From assembly GCF_024586455.1 (NCBI RefSeq), contig NC_065919.1, forward strand, positions 8,035,368 to 8,099,367: a DNA stretch of 64,000 nucleotides. Direction: 5' to 3'. Made by a program: the position numbers and the translations under genes. Positions within the stretch are counted from its first letter, which is position 1. Each line of letters begins with the position of its first letter. Below the pieces are notes generated by a model. That model had not been told where the DNA came from, did no database searches, and saw only the letters and a list, made by a program, of their open reading frames with translations. Shown here in pieces: positions 24,290 through 37,624 of this stretch. The DNA comes from Bactrocera neohumeralis (taxonomy: Eukaryota; Arthropoda; Insecta; Diptera; Tephritidae).

Positions 24290-27200
24290 AATACATTTTC
24301 TAATACATAATATTTGCAATTCTGTTCTATTGTGTTCCGTTTTGTTGTACATAACTGAGTACCCCTTTCTTATTGAGAATTTTATAACATGAGATGTTAA
24401 AATATGAGAGTAACTCGAATTCGATATGTTTTATGATTTTTTTTTCCTGTTAAAAATCCATTATCGATTTATTTCATGAGATTCCATTAATAATACAAGT
24501 CTAGTAAGCGTTCGGGTAAAATATGTATGAGGATCATTTATACAGCTGTAATACCATACATAAAGGCCGAATTCAGAAAAATACGCTCCCGCTTCGCGGA
24601 ATATAAATTCATTTTATTAAATATAAAAAGTACAAATATAAAAAGTAAATCAAAAAATGTGTCCATCGCATCAATATTGTAGTCCAACTCTGAGATATAC
24701 AATTTTCCTGGAAAAGCGCGAACAACAATAATTAAACCAATAAAACCGATTAATGACGTCCTTGCAACGCTGCATTACGGCCGCACTAGAAGCGAAAATG
24801 TCGTGCAACTTAAGTGCTTTTAGGCATAAACACACAAACGTATATATATGTATATATATAAGTATATATATTTATATTAAACGTTTATATGTTAAAACAA
24901 ATAATAACACATAATATCGGGCATACAATTTTCCAACAAAACCGATTCTGTTGTCAGTCAATGCCAGCGCACACATCAGCCGAACGATCAGCCGCTTCTG
25001 ATGAATAGCGTGATTTTGCATATTTCCATATGCAAAGATCTGCTGTGTTTGTAATATTTATTGTTGTTGTTACATGATTTTTGTTTTTGCCTCCCCAATC
25101 ACCCACCTACTCATAAGTCGAACGCTGAGTGTGTTTGCTGACATTATAATCGCTCGCTCTGACTGTCATATCTGTGTCGCCAGTACTCATCCGCAAGCGC
25201 GTTCTCTAATGTGAATATGTAAAATATGTATGTAGGTATATATTTATGTAGTCAGTCGCTCAGTATGTGCATATATTTTGTTTATCCTCGCTTTAATGAT
25301 ATTCGAACTTATTGTCATGCGCTTATTGCATATGAACGCGTTGTACGCATTACGAAGCTGGCAACATTGGCGATAAATACGAAAGTGTGCATGTGCATGT
25401 GTGTGTGTGTGTGTGTACTTTTGTTGGCCACCCACACAAAAGCAATAAGTACAATAACAGTATTGAGCGCCCCATCGTTGGTGAACTAATGATTTATGCA
25501 GTGTTTCGCTCTTCATTTTTATTGGTTTTGGTTTTCAGTAATTATTTCTTTTATGTTTTTTCTACTTGGCGCATATTTTGTATCAACGCGATTGTTTAAT
25601 ATCGTATTTGTATGCGACAGTATTAAATATTTATGAAATCTGTATATTCTACACGAAAATGTTTTATTTTTTTGTTTTCTTAGGTAAAATATGCAAAGAG
25701 TTTTCAAGCCGCGTTGGGAGCGGATAAATTGAATTTGAAAGAGCGCAGGATGCAATTTGAGGTAGTCTTCGCCTTTCTTCGACCTTTACAACAGCCCACA
25801 CATTATAATTATTACAGAGTTAGTCAAGCGATAAAAAAGATTTCCTTGCACTAAGTCAATGTTGTAGACAATCTCTCTTTGATATCAATGCATTGAAATC
25901 AATGTAAGATTCAGTGCTTTTCAAACGGAATTTGCTTGACTTGCGGTATTGATAGTTCTGCTTACAGTGTTAACATTATTATGCAACAAGAAGGAAGAAT
26001 TTATATCACTAGAAAATAACCTGAGCTTGGGTCAAAGAAAGGTTAAAGGTTAGATCCTCATATAAATTTTAGTAGTAATCAGGCTCCCTGAGAGCAACGG
26101 AATAAGTGGAATAACTGCTTATCCCGGTAAAGTGTCTTTTCATTGGAACTCACAGTTTCTGGTGTTTTGTAAAAGCTTTCGAGTGCATGTATGCAAACAC
26201 TTTGAGAGAGAGTAAGCAGTACATAGTTTACGGTATTCTTGGTAGTTGACGATATTATAGAATTTTCAGTCATTTATTCGAGTTTTCGTGCAACAAGAGG
26301 AGCGCAATTTAGTTTTTTGTGAAAGGATAATGTTATTTATGGCACAAGAACGGGTTTTCTATACGAATTTTATTTAGCTTTTACCTTAAGCAATATAATA
26401 AATCGTAAAAATTAAATATAAATAAGACATGTGTTATCTTGTACAATATAATATTAGGGCTTTTAGTACGCTGAAGTTGATCTATGAATAAATTGAGTCC
26501 CAACTTCTTTATATACGATTTAGAGTGAGTTATTCTCAAAATTGCTTATGGGTCATATGGTGAATAATAGTTAGGTATTGTGGATATGACATGCGATATA
26601 CAGTTTTTTCACATACTTAGATGATTATTGTCAGCACTCAAGTACTAATTTATAACTTGAGTTTATATTTTTTCCGAAAAATAAAGAGTCTTACAAGTTT
26701 TAAGTCTGTCTGCTCATGCCAAAAATGCTTTTGAGGAAACTATGTTTCTTACTCTTTCTGTATGACTCGATTTTGTTCCCATCTTTACTCTTGAGCATCT
26801 CAATTTTTTGTGATTATGTACATATTTATTAGTATTGTATTAAATTACAAATAATTCTCATACAACAAAACACATAACGGTTAGAAAAAACCTTCATTTC
26901 CAATTCTTTCTTTACCAAATCATATATGTACATATCTTCTACATTATAAGCGTTGTTGAGGTGACAAAGGCAACAAATCTTTCTCACATGCATATATGTA
27001 CACATTATTAAACGCTACAGACATATATTCACATGTGAGCATTCTGCACTTCATGCCGCTCTTGCATAGTTCCCACTTTTCTGACATGACTTTTAGATAT
27101 GCATCACTAAAAGATGCATAGATACGCACAGTTAGATTTTGTCGCAGCGGGTAATACATAATGCTTAGCAATTTTCACGACTATATTGAGTAATTGTTTA

Positions 27201-28530
27201 CGACTTCTTAGCAACTTCCTGTTGTGTGCTGCTGTATTGAACTTGGGTTGCTACAGCAAGCTTTTTGGGTACATATATATATGTACATACAAATACATAG
27301 ATATGGGAAGAAATAGACGTGCTGAGCTTAAGAATCTCATCTTTAAAAAATGTATTAAAGCATTTTCATAAATATTTGACTATTTCATTTTGGTTTTGTC
27401 ATAAGCAAATTCAAAATTTCCAATATTATCCAATTGTATTATTTTCTTCAAATATTCACAAATATGCTTGTATTGTTCTGTAGTTACATAATGAAATAAA
27501 GGAAATTCGATTTTAGCGGTTAAATAACAAACTTGTTGCTTGTCAAACGCACAATCTTTTGTTGAAATGTCAATGCGAAAGTCAATTCAACGCCCAATGT
27601 CAACGGCAGAAGAGAAGCGCTAAATATCTGAAAAACAAAACAAAGCATACAATGCACATTAAGTGACATGAAAAAGTTGAGAAAATACTCAACAAAATTC
27701 TAAATTGACGCAAAGTAACTTAAAGTATAGCGCTTCATCGCTAAATTTGCTTATCAGCAAGCAATGTGGAAGTCTCTAAACGTACTTAATAAGCTACAAA
27801 ATATCATTACACAAAAGATTCAACTTCAACGTGAAAAACAACAATGAGGCGACAACAACAAACACCCACGGATTCGCGTGATGCTGCACGTCGCAGTAAA
27901 TCTCAGCCAATTTGGATAAAACCACTTGGCGAAAAATGCAAAAATCAAATACAAGCAAACACAAATACACACACACATATGGTTGAGAAGTGGAGACTAC
28001 AGATATTTGTGTAGCACAAATAAGCAAAACAAAAAAGGAAGCACTGCGCACGTGGCTCTGGTAGCTGCCATTGCTTGCTGCGCCGCTGAATGAACATTGC
28101 GGCATTTCAAGTATGTGGCGGCTTTTGAGAAATTCTTCGCTCGAAAAAAATAGCAAATAAGTCGTTAAGCAAGTCGGATTGTGGCAGCAAGCACGCGTGT
28201 TGCGCTTGGCCTGTGTCTGCTGAAGTGCTCATTGATTACGATGACAACAAGTGGCAGCACGCAAATTATGGAAACCAAAAGCCATAAAGCCGCGCATAAA
28301 AACACAATAAATAACAAAAGAAAAAAAGTAAGAAAAAAGAAGAGAAAATACGCAACAAAATCGAAAGTTTAATTGAAAAATAAGTAGGTGGCTAACAGGA
28401 AGCAAGAACTTGCGCCGGATATACATATATATCAAGATGGTATGGGAGATTGAAGCGTTTACCGTTAAATTAAGAAAACATTTAGACTGTGCTTGTTATT
28501 AAATAATTCTGAGCATGTATTAGTAGTGTG
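24290..28530. other. non-coding DNA, nothing recognised
   Basis: AT-rich with a (GT)n run at about 25395-25418. The 120-residue frame on the minus strand at 27794-28156 has hydrophobic patches but no family resemblance and is probably chance. Confidence 0.5.
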
Positions 28531-28537
28531 TTTTATA

Positions 28538-29728
28538 AAGGGTGATCCATTTCGAAATTCCCTACTCTTTTAAAGAAAAAACACAGAAACTACAAATGTA
28601 AAGGGGAATTTGAAAAAACATTCTTTGGCATTTATATTGTGTAGATTATCTCTTTCCAATGTTGGCCGCGGCTACGTCTCAGACTGATCATCCATTAAGT
28701 TCAAGTTTCGTTGACTCGTTCGAGCATTTCGGCTGGTAACTGCCGATTGACACGCGTGATGTTTTGCTTCAAACCCAGAATTGAAGCGGGATTGTTCGCA
28801 TATACTTAAAACTTTACATATCCAAACAGGAAAAAGTATAACTGGGTGATATCACACGATTACGGTGGCCAATCGATCGGCACAAAACGAGAAATTTGCG
28901 GAATAAATCCAATTATTGATGCGGTGTGTGCGAAGTGGAGTCGTCTTGTTGAATCCATATGTCACCGAGATCACGAGTTTCAATTTCAGGAATACGATTT
29001 TACTGGCATCATTTTTGAAGAACCAACCCGTTGCTTTTTCTGGATGAAATGGCAGCCCTTGAATCTCTTCAGGTGGCAGTTTTGCTTATTTACATACCCA
29101 TTGAGACAGAAATGGGCCGCAGCGCTGAACAAAATTTTGCTCGAAAACGTCGAATCTTCTTGGAACGCTCAATGTCGCTCGAGAAAGTCGAACGCTATTT
29201 TGTACACTTTCAATTTAAGATAGCGACGTAAAATACGAAGAGTCGTTCCATACGTCAATCCGAGTGGCTGCGCACGGCGCCGAATCGACTCTCCACGGTC
29301 TTCGTGTACACTGTCAGCTACGGTTGCTACATTTTCTTCATTGCGTGCTGGACGTGGTCTATTCGGTCGAATATTATCCAATAATGAATGCTGTGTCTCA
29401 AGATGGATGATGGTGTTGCGAACAGCAAGCTCAGTAGACCGATTATTTTTACCATAAGTTGAGCTAAGCGCGCGAAAAATCGTCTTTAGAGAGCGTGAAT
29501 TTTTGTAATAAAGTTGAACAATTTGTAACGGATGTTCAGGCGTAAGTCTCATGTCAAACAAAACTGTACAAAACTGACATGACAGCTTGACACGACACAC
29601 TTGTGATCTGTCAAAGCAAAGCTTCTGAAAACGGTCACAAAAAGAGATCGGAAAATGCACAAACAGTTTCATTCTAATAAAAAAATCAGTGTCAATATAG
29701 ACTTCGTATATTAATATGGTCACTCTAA
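28538..29728 (-). mobile_element. mariner-like element, DD41D (rosa-type) group, inactive
   Basis: One end reads AAGGGTGATCCATTTCGAAA at 28538 and the other, on the opposite strand, TAGAGTGACCATATTAA at 29728. The two inverted repeats are only partly alike. Between them lies most of a transposase gene on the minus strand. The length of about 1.2 kb fits a nearly complete but decayed mariner. Confidence 0.75.
28640..29552 (-). pseudogene. broken mariner transposase (DD41D group)
   Basis: The likely start is ATG at 29552-29550 (MRLTPEHPLQIVQLYYKNSR). The longer open frame begins at 29756, outside the element. The N-terminal DNA-binding part continues clean to about 29225 and includes TIIHLETQHSLLDNIRPNRP and the second helix-turn-helix region. 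After that the frame is broken by deletions, but homologous sequence continues to about 28640. At the first catalytic position, where the other copy in this window has FSD (45.57 kb), this copy reads FSAAAHFCLNG, so the Asp is replaced by Ala. The enzyme would be inactive even without the frame breaks. Confidence 0.8.
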
Positions 29729-29734
29729 TAGTCG

Positions 29735-32510
29735 ACTTTTTTACTTTTTCCTTCACATTTCAGCATTTAAATATAGCTCAGTTCTAAGGTTAAAAGGATC
29801 AATATTTCCCTATCCACCCCACATCAATGAAGGTTCCAACGCCACACAACGAATTTTCAGAATCACACACAAGTGAATGTATTTTCTTTATTGGTAATAC
29901 TCACTTTGGATTTATTTTGGCTTGTCCTCCTTACTTTCAACTTACAATTTAACAACCACCCACAGATTGTTACCCACATACATATGCAACTATGCTGTCG
30001 AACAAATGGTAAATATATGTATATACGAGCATATCTCAACAATCGGGGATGATAACCACATCCTTCGTGTAGCCACAAACTGCATTTAAAATGGGTTAGC
30101 AACCGCTCAAAGTGATATAAAATTACAAAATCCATTAACGACCTGGATCGAGGGGGTTGAATTTGAGTTGGAATATTAAGAAAGCAGCTTGCAGCTTGAT
30201 GTGGTGCCTTTCTGGCACACAGTATGCAACTATAAATCCATTAGCGGCGGTAGTTTGCACCTATCGTTATGGACTATGAAACCGTTATTTGAATATTTTC
30301 TTTATTGGTATCATATTTTCTAACTCGCGTGCATTTAATTAAACCCTAATCTGCTTCGTGGTCGATTGGAAAATCATGATTAGTCAACAATATTTCGAAG
30401 CATCATCATGGTATATCAAAAACCAGACTATATTTGGATATATTTATATATGAACATATACATATATGGATATGTATTATGGAAGTAAATAGAAGCAGAA
30501 ATGCACCAAAAATATTTTGCTAGTTAAATCTTATTAAAATATTTTTTTCCAAATTATTGCCTGTACAGTTACAGCCTTCCTCCTTGTAATCAACTGGAAC
30601 TTGTACTCTTCAACAATTAAATATTAACTTTAAACACCGGAAACGTGAAGTTGCGCCATCCAAAAAGGTTTTAAAATTTCAGGAAAACTTATGTTTCAGC
30701 GCCTGGATATATGCTTAGTTATTTTTGTTTAATTACCATAATTACTAGTTAACCACCAGGACGAAGCGATAAAACTTGTTATATAATATATTTATTTGTA
30801 AAACCAATGATTAAAAATTTCGAAATTTTTTACGGTTAACTTCACAGCCTGGAAATGGCCTCAACCGAGTAAAGGAAGACTCAAAAAATATATATTCATT
30901 ATCATTGGTTATTATCGAAGACTTACGCCAACTTTATACTCAAAAAACATACTTGCTCTTCTCACCAGTATGTGCTTTTCAGTGATTTTGGACATTTCCT
31001 CCAAGTCTGATCAAAGAGTTTACGTTTTCGTGACCCAATAAACTAAGCATTGGCAGACTCTTATGTGCTTACAAGCATAATAGCGCTGTAATTTGCATTA
31101 AAAACGAGTTTTGAGGAAATTTGAGAACTGGCTCCCACTGCAGATACTCACAGACAGACATATCACAAACATATATGCAATGCCACTTCTTCGCTTATTT
31201 CGAGATTTGGGAATGCCAAGTGACTAATGCCGCTACACACGCGATTATCTAATTATTTGCAAATGCTAGAAAAGCATGAATCTGGAAGTTAAACTTTCAA
31301 TTCCAATGCAAACAAGCAAATAAGCAAATAAGCGTAAGTAGATCTCTCATTATTGTAATTTAAGGCGGCGTTGCAGACTTTCTTACAGACAATTTGTGCG
31401 TGCTCGCCGATCTACAGCAAAGATCTGAACTCTACAAAATACGAAAAGAAAAAAGCAAGAAATGCAAAATACAACAACAGCAATAAGAAAGCAACAACAA
31501 AAGGAAAGTAAGCTGTGAGTGCGGGAAAAGTCCAATTTACTCCATTTGCTGTAGTAAATAAGTATACAACTAACTATGTACATATGTGCATACTGCTATG
31601 TATATCAGCAGCACATAATGAGTTTGACGTTGGGAAGCGGCTAGAGACAATACGAGCGTGCAGTCGCCTCACTAAGTGCCTTGCAGTGAAACTGTGAAAA
31701 GGCGGGGGAGCGTGTCGAAAATTATATACATAGCCGGCTAACGTCTGACTGACGTGTCTTTCGGCGGTGTTGCTCTTGCTAAAAAACCTTCAAAGTGAAA
31801 CTAGTTCAAAAGTTCAATGTAACAAAGCCGCGCCACTGTCCGCCGCTGAGTTCGCACGGCGGTTCAACTGCGCAGCTGTGGCTGTCGCTTCGTGCGCTTT
31901 GTTTCAGCTGTTTTCCATTTGCCGTATCGCCTTCAATCCCGAACAATATATTTGTATAGTTCTGTAGTAGTTTTATTTAATTTGCATTTTCCACACAACA
32001 ACAATACAACGGCAGAAGAACTGGCATAAAGCATAAGAAATATAAAGGAAATTGCCACATACATAGCTAGCTGAGCTAACGATCATTGATGTCGATGCTG
32101 CTGTTGTTGTTGCGGTGCTGACATGCAGTTCAGCTGCAATGTGATCGCTGCAGCACGTTGTGGCAAGCAAGAATGCGGCAAGTACGGTATGTACGAGTGA
32201 AATGCAAGTCACTCGCGGAGAGCTGCTGGGAGTTTTGAGAAATCAAAAGGGCGTACATAATTTCACCATTAATATTGTTGTTGTTGCTTGATATGCGTAG
32301 TAGTGTTGGCATTTTGAAAATTCAGCAGGAAATCAAAATGGATTCAACAAATTATAAGTGAGTGAGTGTTCTAGAGATTGAAAAGCGCGCAGTGTTACTC
32401 GCTCAGCTGTCAGTGACTGCCGAAACGCTTTGAAAATGAAGTGGAACAAGCAAAAAAGTAAACTTCGGTGTCAGCGAAGCGATAATATTCGAGAAGGACT
32501 TGAGCTTGAT
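29735..32510. other. non-coding DNA, one GC-richer patch
   Basis: Mostly AT-rich with no gene. The patch 31640-31960 is less AT-rich. On its minus strand CACGTCAGTCAGACGTTAGC contains an initiator-like TCAGTC, but there is no linked open frame. It could be an upstream promoter or simply chance. Confidence 0.35.
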
Positions 32511-32514
32511 TGGT

Positions 32515-32960
32515 GATTGGTCAATTATATGCTATGGTTGTGCGATCTTAATAATTTCATGGTATACTATATGATTGGCATGGAGTATAATACTTATGTG
32601 TTAAAATTCGTGGAGATATCTTGGAGATACAAAATATTTCCACACAAATGCTTGTTTTTGACTGCTCAATTTGCATGGCAGCTTTAAGCAATAGTCATCC
32701 GATCTTAACAATTTTTTCGCGGATTATATTTTCGACATGGAGTTTAATATATGCCAAAATTCGTTGAGATATCTCGGAGATAAAAAATATTTCCACAAAA
32801 ATGCTTGTTTTTGATTGCTCAGTTTGCATGGCAGCTAAATGAAATAGTAGGCCGACGTTAATTAATTAATATTAAATCAACAGCTTCTTGGCGAGAAAAG
32901 GATCTGCGCAAAATTTCAAGCCGATATCTCAAAACTGTGGGACTCGTTCAGTATATAAAA
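32515..32960 (+). repeat. dispersed repeat, CAGCTATAT family, copy 3
   Basis: Two tandem units of about 150 bp share GAGATATCT(T/C)GGAGATA, AAATATTTCCACA and TGCTTGTTTTTGA, followed by GCTCAATTTGCATGGCAGCT (32663) and GCTCAGTTTGCATGGCAGCT (32816). The tail block with CAGCTTCTTGGCGAGAAAAG and GCGCAAAATTTCAAGC then matches copies at 6484 and 15358. Confidence 0.7.
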
Positions 32961-35510
32961 AGGAAGTTTTGTAATAAAGCATACGGCTGCAATATATTTG
33001 CGGTTACCGAGAGGGAAAAGCTCACACTTAGGCAGCTAAATATAGTTTATACAGTACCAGAAATTGAATATCAATGTGTTTTCCTGACAAACATCCTGCT
33101 CCCGACTTCTATTCAAAGTTTTTTTTTACAAAATTATCAGCACTTTCGACACAAGAGTGACGCAAAAAGGGCATCATATTCAAATGATGAACCACAATAT
33201 CAACCAATAAGAAATGGTAAGGTCCTCTGTTAACACCATAAAGCTAAAATAATCGTTTTCAAACACAATTTGTTCGAAATTCGACTCACTTCACATATTT
33301 TTGAGCTCTCTCTGTGCCATAAGCATGTACATATTTATAACGCTTTTGCTTCCTCTATTACATACATACATACATACATACATATGTGGTTGACAACCAT
33401 TTATTTAACAACGCAAATCGCTTCGCTTTAAATTCAATTCCACTCTTTCGAGGGCTGTAAGCTTGTTGGCTGGCAGCATACTTGCGCTGCGTATTGAATT
33501 TGTTGCCGGAGTGTTATGTAAATATGACTCAAAAGTTAGAGCAAACAATATTTGCAAATGTTGCATATACTTTTGTATATTTAACTAACCGCATAAACAC
33601 ACACATAAGTAATTATTTTGTGGTAATGTTACACATGCGCATTTGCACACATATACACACATATAAACGGATATATTGGCATGTAATTGTCTACTCGAAT
33701 TTCTACCGCAATGACAACAGAAAACAATAATTTGCAAGACAAACTTTCAGCAGATTAAATAGCGTCTGCTTGCATTGAAAGTGCACATTTCCTCAGATAT
33801 TCATATAGTTACACGTACATATGTACATACAAGCATATATTTCCAAGTTCAGTTAGGTAAGAAGAGAGTTACACAAACAATAAAAGCGCAAACTAATATT
33901 CGATCTGTTGTTCAAGCAAAAATTACGTGACACAAAGCTAAAAACGCAACCGCAAAAAAATTGGAGAATGTCATAACTGATTGCATTTACCTGCAACAAC
34001 AATCGTACGACGTTGCCATGAGATCGACGTTCGTAGATTTGTCTATTGCTGACTTTAACAGCAGCCAAGCTGCATTGGAGAACAATACTAATGCTCCGGC
34101 ACACTCACACTCACACATACACTCACACATACACACACACAGACACAAGGACGCACAAACATATGTTGCCATCTAGAAGCCGAATGCCATTTTGCGTCGC
34201 CATACTAGCCTGAAAGACTGGTGCGACGCACGCACCACACCTGCTACCCACATAACCCAGTAAACTTTTATCAAAAACAAACAACAAAAACCAAACAAAC
34301 AGCACTTGCCGCAACTGTATGTGTGTGTGTGTGTGTACAAGTATGCTCGACTCTATTCTCACATAAACACACGCGCTTTGTTATACATACATACATACCG
34401 CCACGGCAGCTTATGCCCTGAAGCGCTTGCAACGCTGTTGTTGCAATTGCCCTGTATTATTGTAAAGTAAGTATCTGTTTATTGCCATTGCGAAGGAAGC
34501 TCAACCACAGTGCACAGCATGTAGGTAAATGCGGTTACGGAAGCCTTGGATTTGCGGTTTATCAATTCGCAGTATGGAAATGTGTTCTACCCAAGTTACC
34601 CGTATGAACAACGGTACTTGATGTGGCACTCGAATATAATGCGGTTTGCTTCAATTGTTGGCAAATCGTCGAATCAGTAACTGACGCGTGATTGTTGCCA
34701 TGACTATAACCACGAGTATAGATTTGTGACTTCCTGCAGTCAGTGACTGCTACTCTGCTTTACTTAGGTTTGGTGCTATTAAATAGGAAACGCTTTATAT
34801 TATTGGGTAGATCTCTATAGTGTACGATTAGGAATTCATATTTACGCTTTAGAGGATGGAGCAAGTCATTATTTTGGTTTTGTGATGCAAACTAGAAATA
34901 GTGAAACTATAAGATCCAAATGAGATATATGGAACATTTTAAAGAGGCGTCACTTAGAAGTCACACATCAAACCAGTGACCTTCAATATTTTTTGTTAAA
35001 GCTTTGCATGCTCAATCATTATATAAAACTATGAAAAGCGGTGCTGCGCGTTTCTTTATATCACCGTAAAATTTGTTGTATGAAACAAATTTGGCTCGAG
35101 AACACCTGTAAGTACGGCTGGATTAGAATTTCGAACTAATTTTTGGATGCGTTGATCAAATTATGAAGGAGTTTCTTCCTTGTCTCTTATTTCGACGCTC
35201 TCTGTAAGAGTCACAAAACACTAAGAAAGCTAAGAGAGTCAAAGTACTCATTGAGCGAAAGTGATATTAAAGCAGGAACGGCTGCACCAACCCTTCTTAA
35301 GCGCATTTCTTATAGCACTAAAGGGTTTAAAAATATCGTTATCTTAATTTTGGTCAATCAATTTATATAAGATCAGCAATACAATCTGAAAATATTTGAC
35401 CATTATACATCGCAAATTTCGAAATCCATACAAGACAACTGAGCAGCGTCTTGTAGAGAAAATGACATGTGCATCATGTGTGTGTGTTATGTAGATATCT
35501 AAAAAGTTGA
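32960..35510. other. non-coding DNA with CA and CATA microsatellites
   Basis: (CATA)n lies at about 33361-33384, CA-rich runs at 34100-34145 and a (GT)n run at about 34319-34335. No gene is supported. Confidence 0.5.
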
Positions 35511-35513
35511 ACT

Positions 35514-36935
35514 TTCTTCTTCTTCTTAATTGGCGTAGACACCGCTTACGCGATTGTAGCCGAGTTAACAACAGCGCGTCAGTCGTTTCTTCTTTTCGCT
35601 ACGTGGCGCCAATTGGATATTCCAAGCGAAGCCAGGTCCTTCTCCACTTGGTCCTTCCGGACGGGAATTATGAGCGACTTATAGAGTTTAGTTTTTGTTC
35701 GTCGAGAGAGGACTTTACTATTCAATTGCCTACTCAGTCCGAAGTAGCACCTGTTGGCAAGAGCAATCCTGCGTTGGATTTCTAGGCTGACATTGTTGGT
35801 GGTGTTTACGCTGGTTCCAAGATAGACGAAATTATCTACGACTTCAAAGTTATGACTGTCAACAGTGGCGTGAGTGCCAAGTCGCGAGTGCGACGACTGT
35901 TTGTTTGATAACAGGAGATATTTCGTTTTGCCCTCGTTCACTGCCAGACCCATTTTCTGTGCTTCCTTGTCCAGCCTAGAGAAAGCAGAACTAACGGCGC
36001 GGGTGTTGAGGCCGATGATATCAATATCGTCGGCATACACCAGCAGCTGTACACTTTTATAGAAGATTGTACCTTGTCTATTTAGTTCTGCAGCTCAAAC
36101 TATTTTCTCCAGAAGCAGGTTGAAGAAGTAGCACGATAGGGAGTCACCTTGTCTGAAACCTCGTTTGGTATTGAACGGCTCGGAGAGGTCCTTCCCGATC
36201 CTGACGGAGCTTTTGGTGTTACTCAACGTCAGTTTACACAGCCGTATTAGTTTTGCGGGGATACCAAATTCAGACATCGCGGCATAAAGGCAGCTCCTTT
36301 TCGTGCTGTCGAAAGCAGCTTTGAAATCGACGAAGAGGTGGTGTGTGTCGATTCTTCTTTCACGGGTCTTTTCCAAGATTTGGCGCATGGTGAATATCTG
36401 GTCGGTTGTTGATTTACCAGGTCTGAAGCCACACTGATAAGGTCCAATCAGTTTGTTGAGGGTGGGCTTTAATCTTTCACACAATACGCTCGATAGAACC
36501 TTATATGCGATGTTGAGGAGGCTAATCCCACGGTAGTTGGCGCAGATTGTGGGGTCTCCTTTTTTATGGATTGGGCATAGCACACTCAAATTCCAATCGT
36601 TGGGCATTGGGTTTCGTCCGACCATATTTTACAAAGAAGCTGATGCATGCTCCTTATCAGTTCTTCGCCGCCGTGTTTGAATAGCTCGGTCGGCAATACT
36701 TCGGCCACCGCCGCTTTGTTGCTCTTCTGGCGGGTAATTGCTATTCGAACTTCTTCATGGTCAGGAAATAGAAAGTCTGCTCCATCGTCATCGATTGGGA
36801 AATCGGGTTCGCCTTCTCCTGGCGTTGTGCGTTCACTGCCATTCAGCAGGCTGGAGAAGTGTTCCCTCCATAATTTTAGTGTGCTCTGGGCATCGGTCAA
36901 TAGATCACCTTTGGGGGTTCTACAAAAGTTGAACT
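35514..36935 (-). mobile_element. RTE-like non-LTR retrotransposon, 5'-truncated
   Basis: The element runs on the minus strand. Its 5' end is lost, so the endonuclease domain is absent and matching sequence starts near 36935. Its 3' end has the tail AACTCGGCTACAATCGCG then GCGGTGTCTACGCCAATTAA, and closes in AAGAAGAAGAAAG, a short tandem repeat rather than poly(A), which is typical of RTE-type LINEs. Copies of the same tail occur at 46875 and 56208. No target duplication was identified. Confidence 0.85.
35579..36935 (-). pseudogene. LINE reverse transcriptase (RVT_1), broken
   Basis: Reading from 36935, the segment KGDLLTDAQSTLKLWREHFS lies ahead of the reverse transcriptase domain. A single frameshift occurs near 36600-36625. 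The domain then shows CPIHKKGDPTICANYRGISL, GPYQCGFRPGKSTTDQIF, FVDFKAAFDS (first catalytic Asp) and GFRQGDSLS. A TGA at 36095-36097 interrupts the frame just after LLLEKIV; the same frame continues into the catalytic box VYADDIDIIG near 36040. The C-terminal part (KLYKSLIIPV joined directly to RKDQVEKDLASLGISNWRHV) has lost a block that such proteins normally have between these motifs. The gene is inactive, but both catalytic motifs are intact. Confidence 0.88.
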
Positions 36936-37088
36936 TTAGGCTCACTATTTTTTCCTTATGGGTGATACAAACTTTGTGGCAAATTTAATAAACCTTGTTT
37001 AGATAATGAAAACTGGGGAAAACTTTAACCAAGAGGATTTAGATTATACATAATACTACGATTACCTCGGAGAGAGCAAAAAGATCAA

Positions 37089-37623
37089 ATATTGGGCAGT
37101 CGAAAAAGTATTTTCGTAATTTGTTAATAGATGTTGTTGCAACCGTATATCCCCTGTGCTACCAAACACATTGCATTGTGTTGGAACAGTGTTGGAAATG
37201 TGAGATTTTAAGCTTCATTCATCCAAAAACCGAATTAAATTCGGAGAAGTTGGAAAAAAGTTGCAGCTGTTCAAAAATGAGTGAAAATAACGAAGAAATT
37301 CGGTATATTTTGAATTTTTTTCTTTTTAAATGGAAGAATGCCTCGCAAGTCACCAATGAAATTTGTGAAGTTTACGGAGACGATGCTATATCAGTGCGTG
37401 TAGCACAACAGTGGTTCGCTCGCTTCCGTTCTGGAAATTTCGAAGTTTCGATTTACACTGATGAAAGTTTCACATTGATGGATTGATGTCTTCAGCGGAA
37501 AAATGGCAAAAAGTGGTCGACCAAAATGGTACATATTCGTTTATTTATTTATCATTATAAATATAAAAAAATATATGCTGAAATTTGATTAAAAATACGA
37601 AAAGACTTTATCGACTACCAATA
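37089..37623 (+). mobile_element. internally deleted mariner (cecropia type), 535 bp
   Basis: The ends read ATTGGGCAGTCGAAAAAGTA and, inverted, TTGGTAGTCGATAAAGTCTT, with TA at both borders. The interior carries the transposase start MSENNEEIRYILNF (ATG at 37278), a clean helix-turn-helix region with CEVYGDDAISVRVAQQWFAR, and then a jump to the C-terminal end EKWQKVVDQNG. The catalytic core is missing. The frame at 37121-37486 is therefore a truncated DNA-binding fragment. If made, such a product could compete for terminal repeats, but this is speculation. Confidence 0.88.
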
Positions 37624-37624
37624 T

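Noticed and set aside
27794..28156. 120-residue minus-strand frame with hydrophobic segments
   Set aside because: No motif, no second exon and composition typical of chance frames.
28846..29231. Plus-strand frames of 125 and 66 residues
   Set aside because: They lie antisense to the mariner transposase at 28.6-29.55 kb.
35507..36988. Plus-strand frames of 60-113 residues at the LINE
   Set aside because: They are antisense to the reverse transcriptase.
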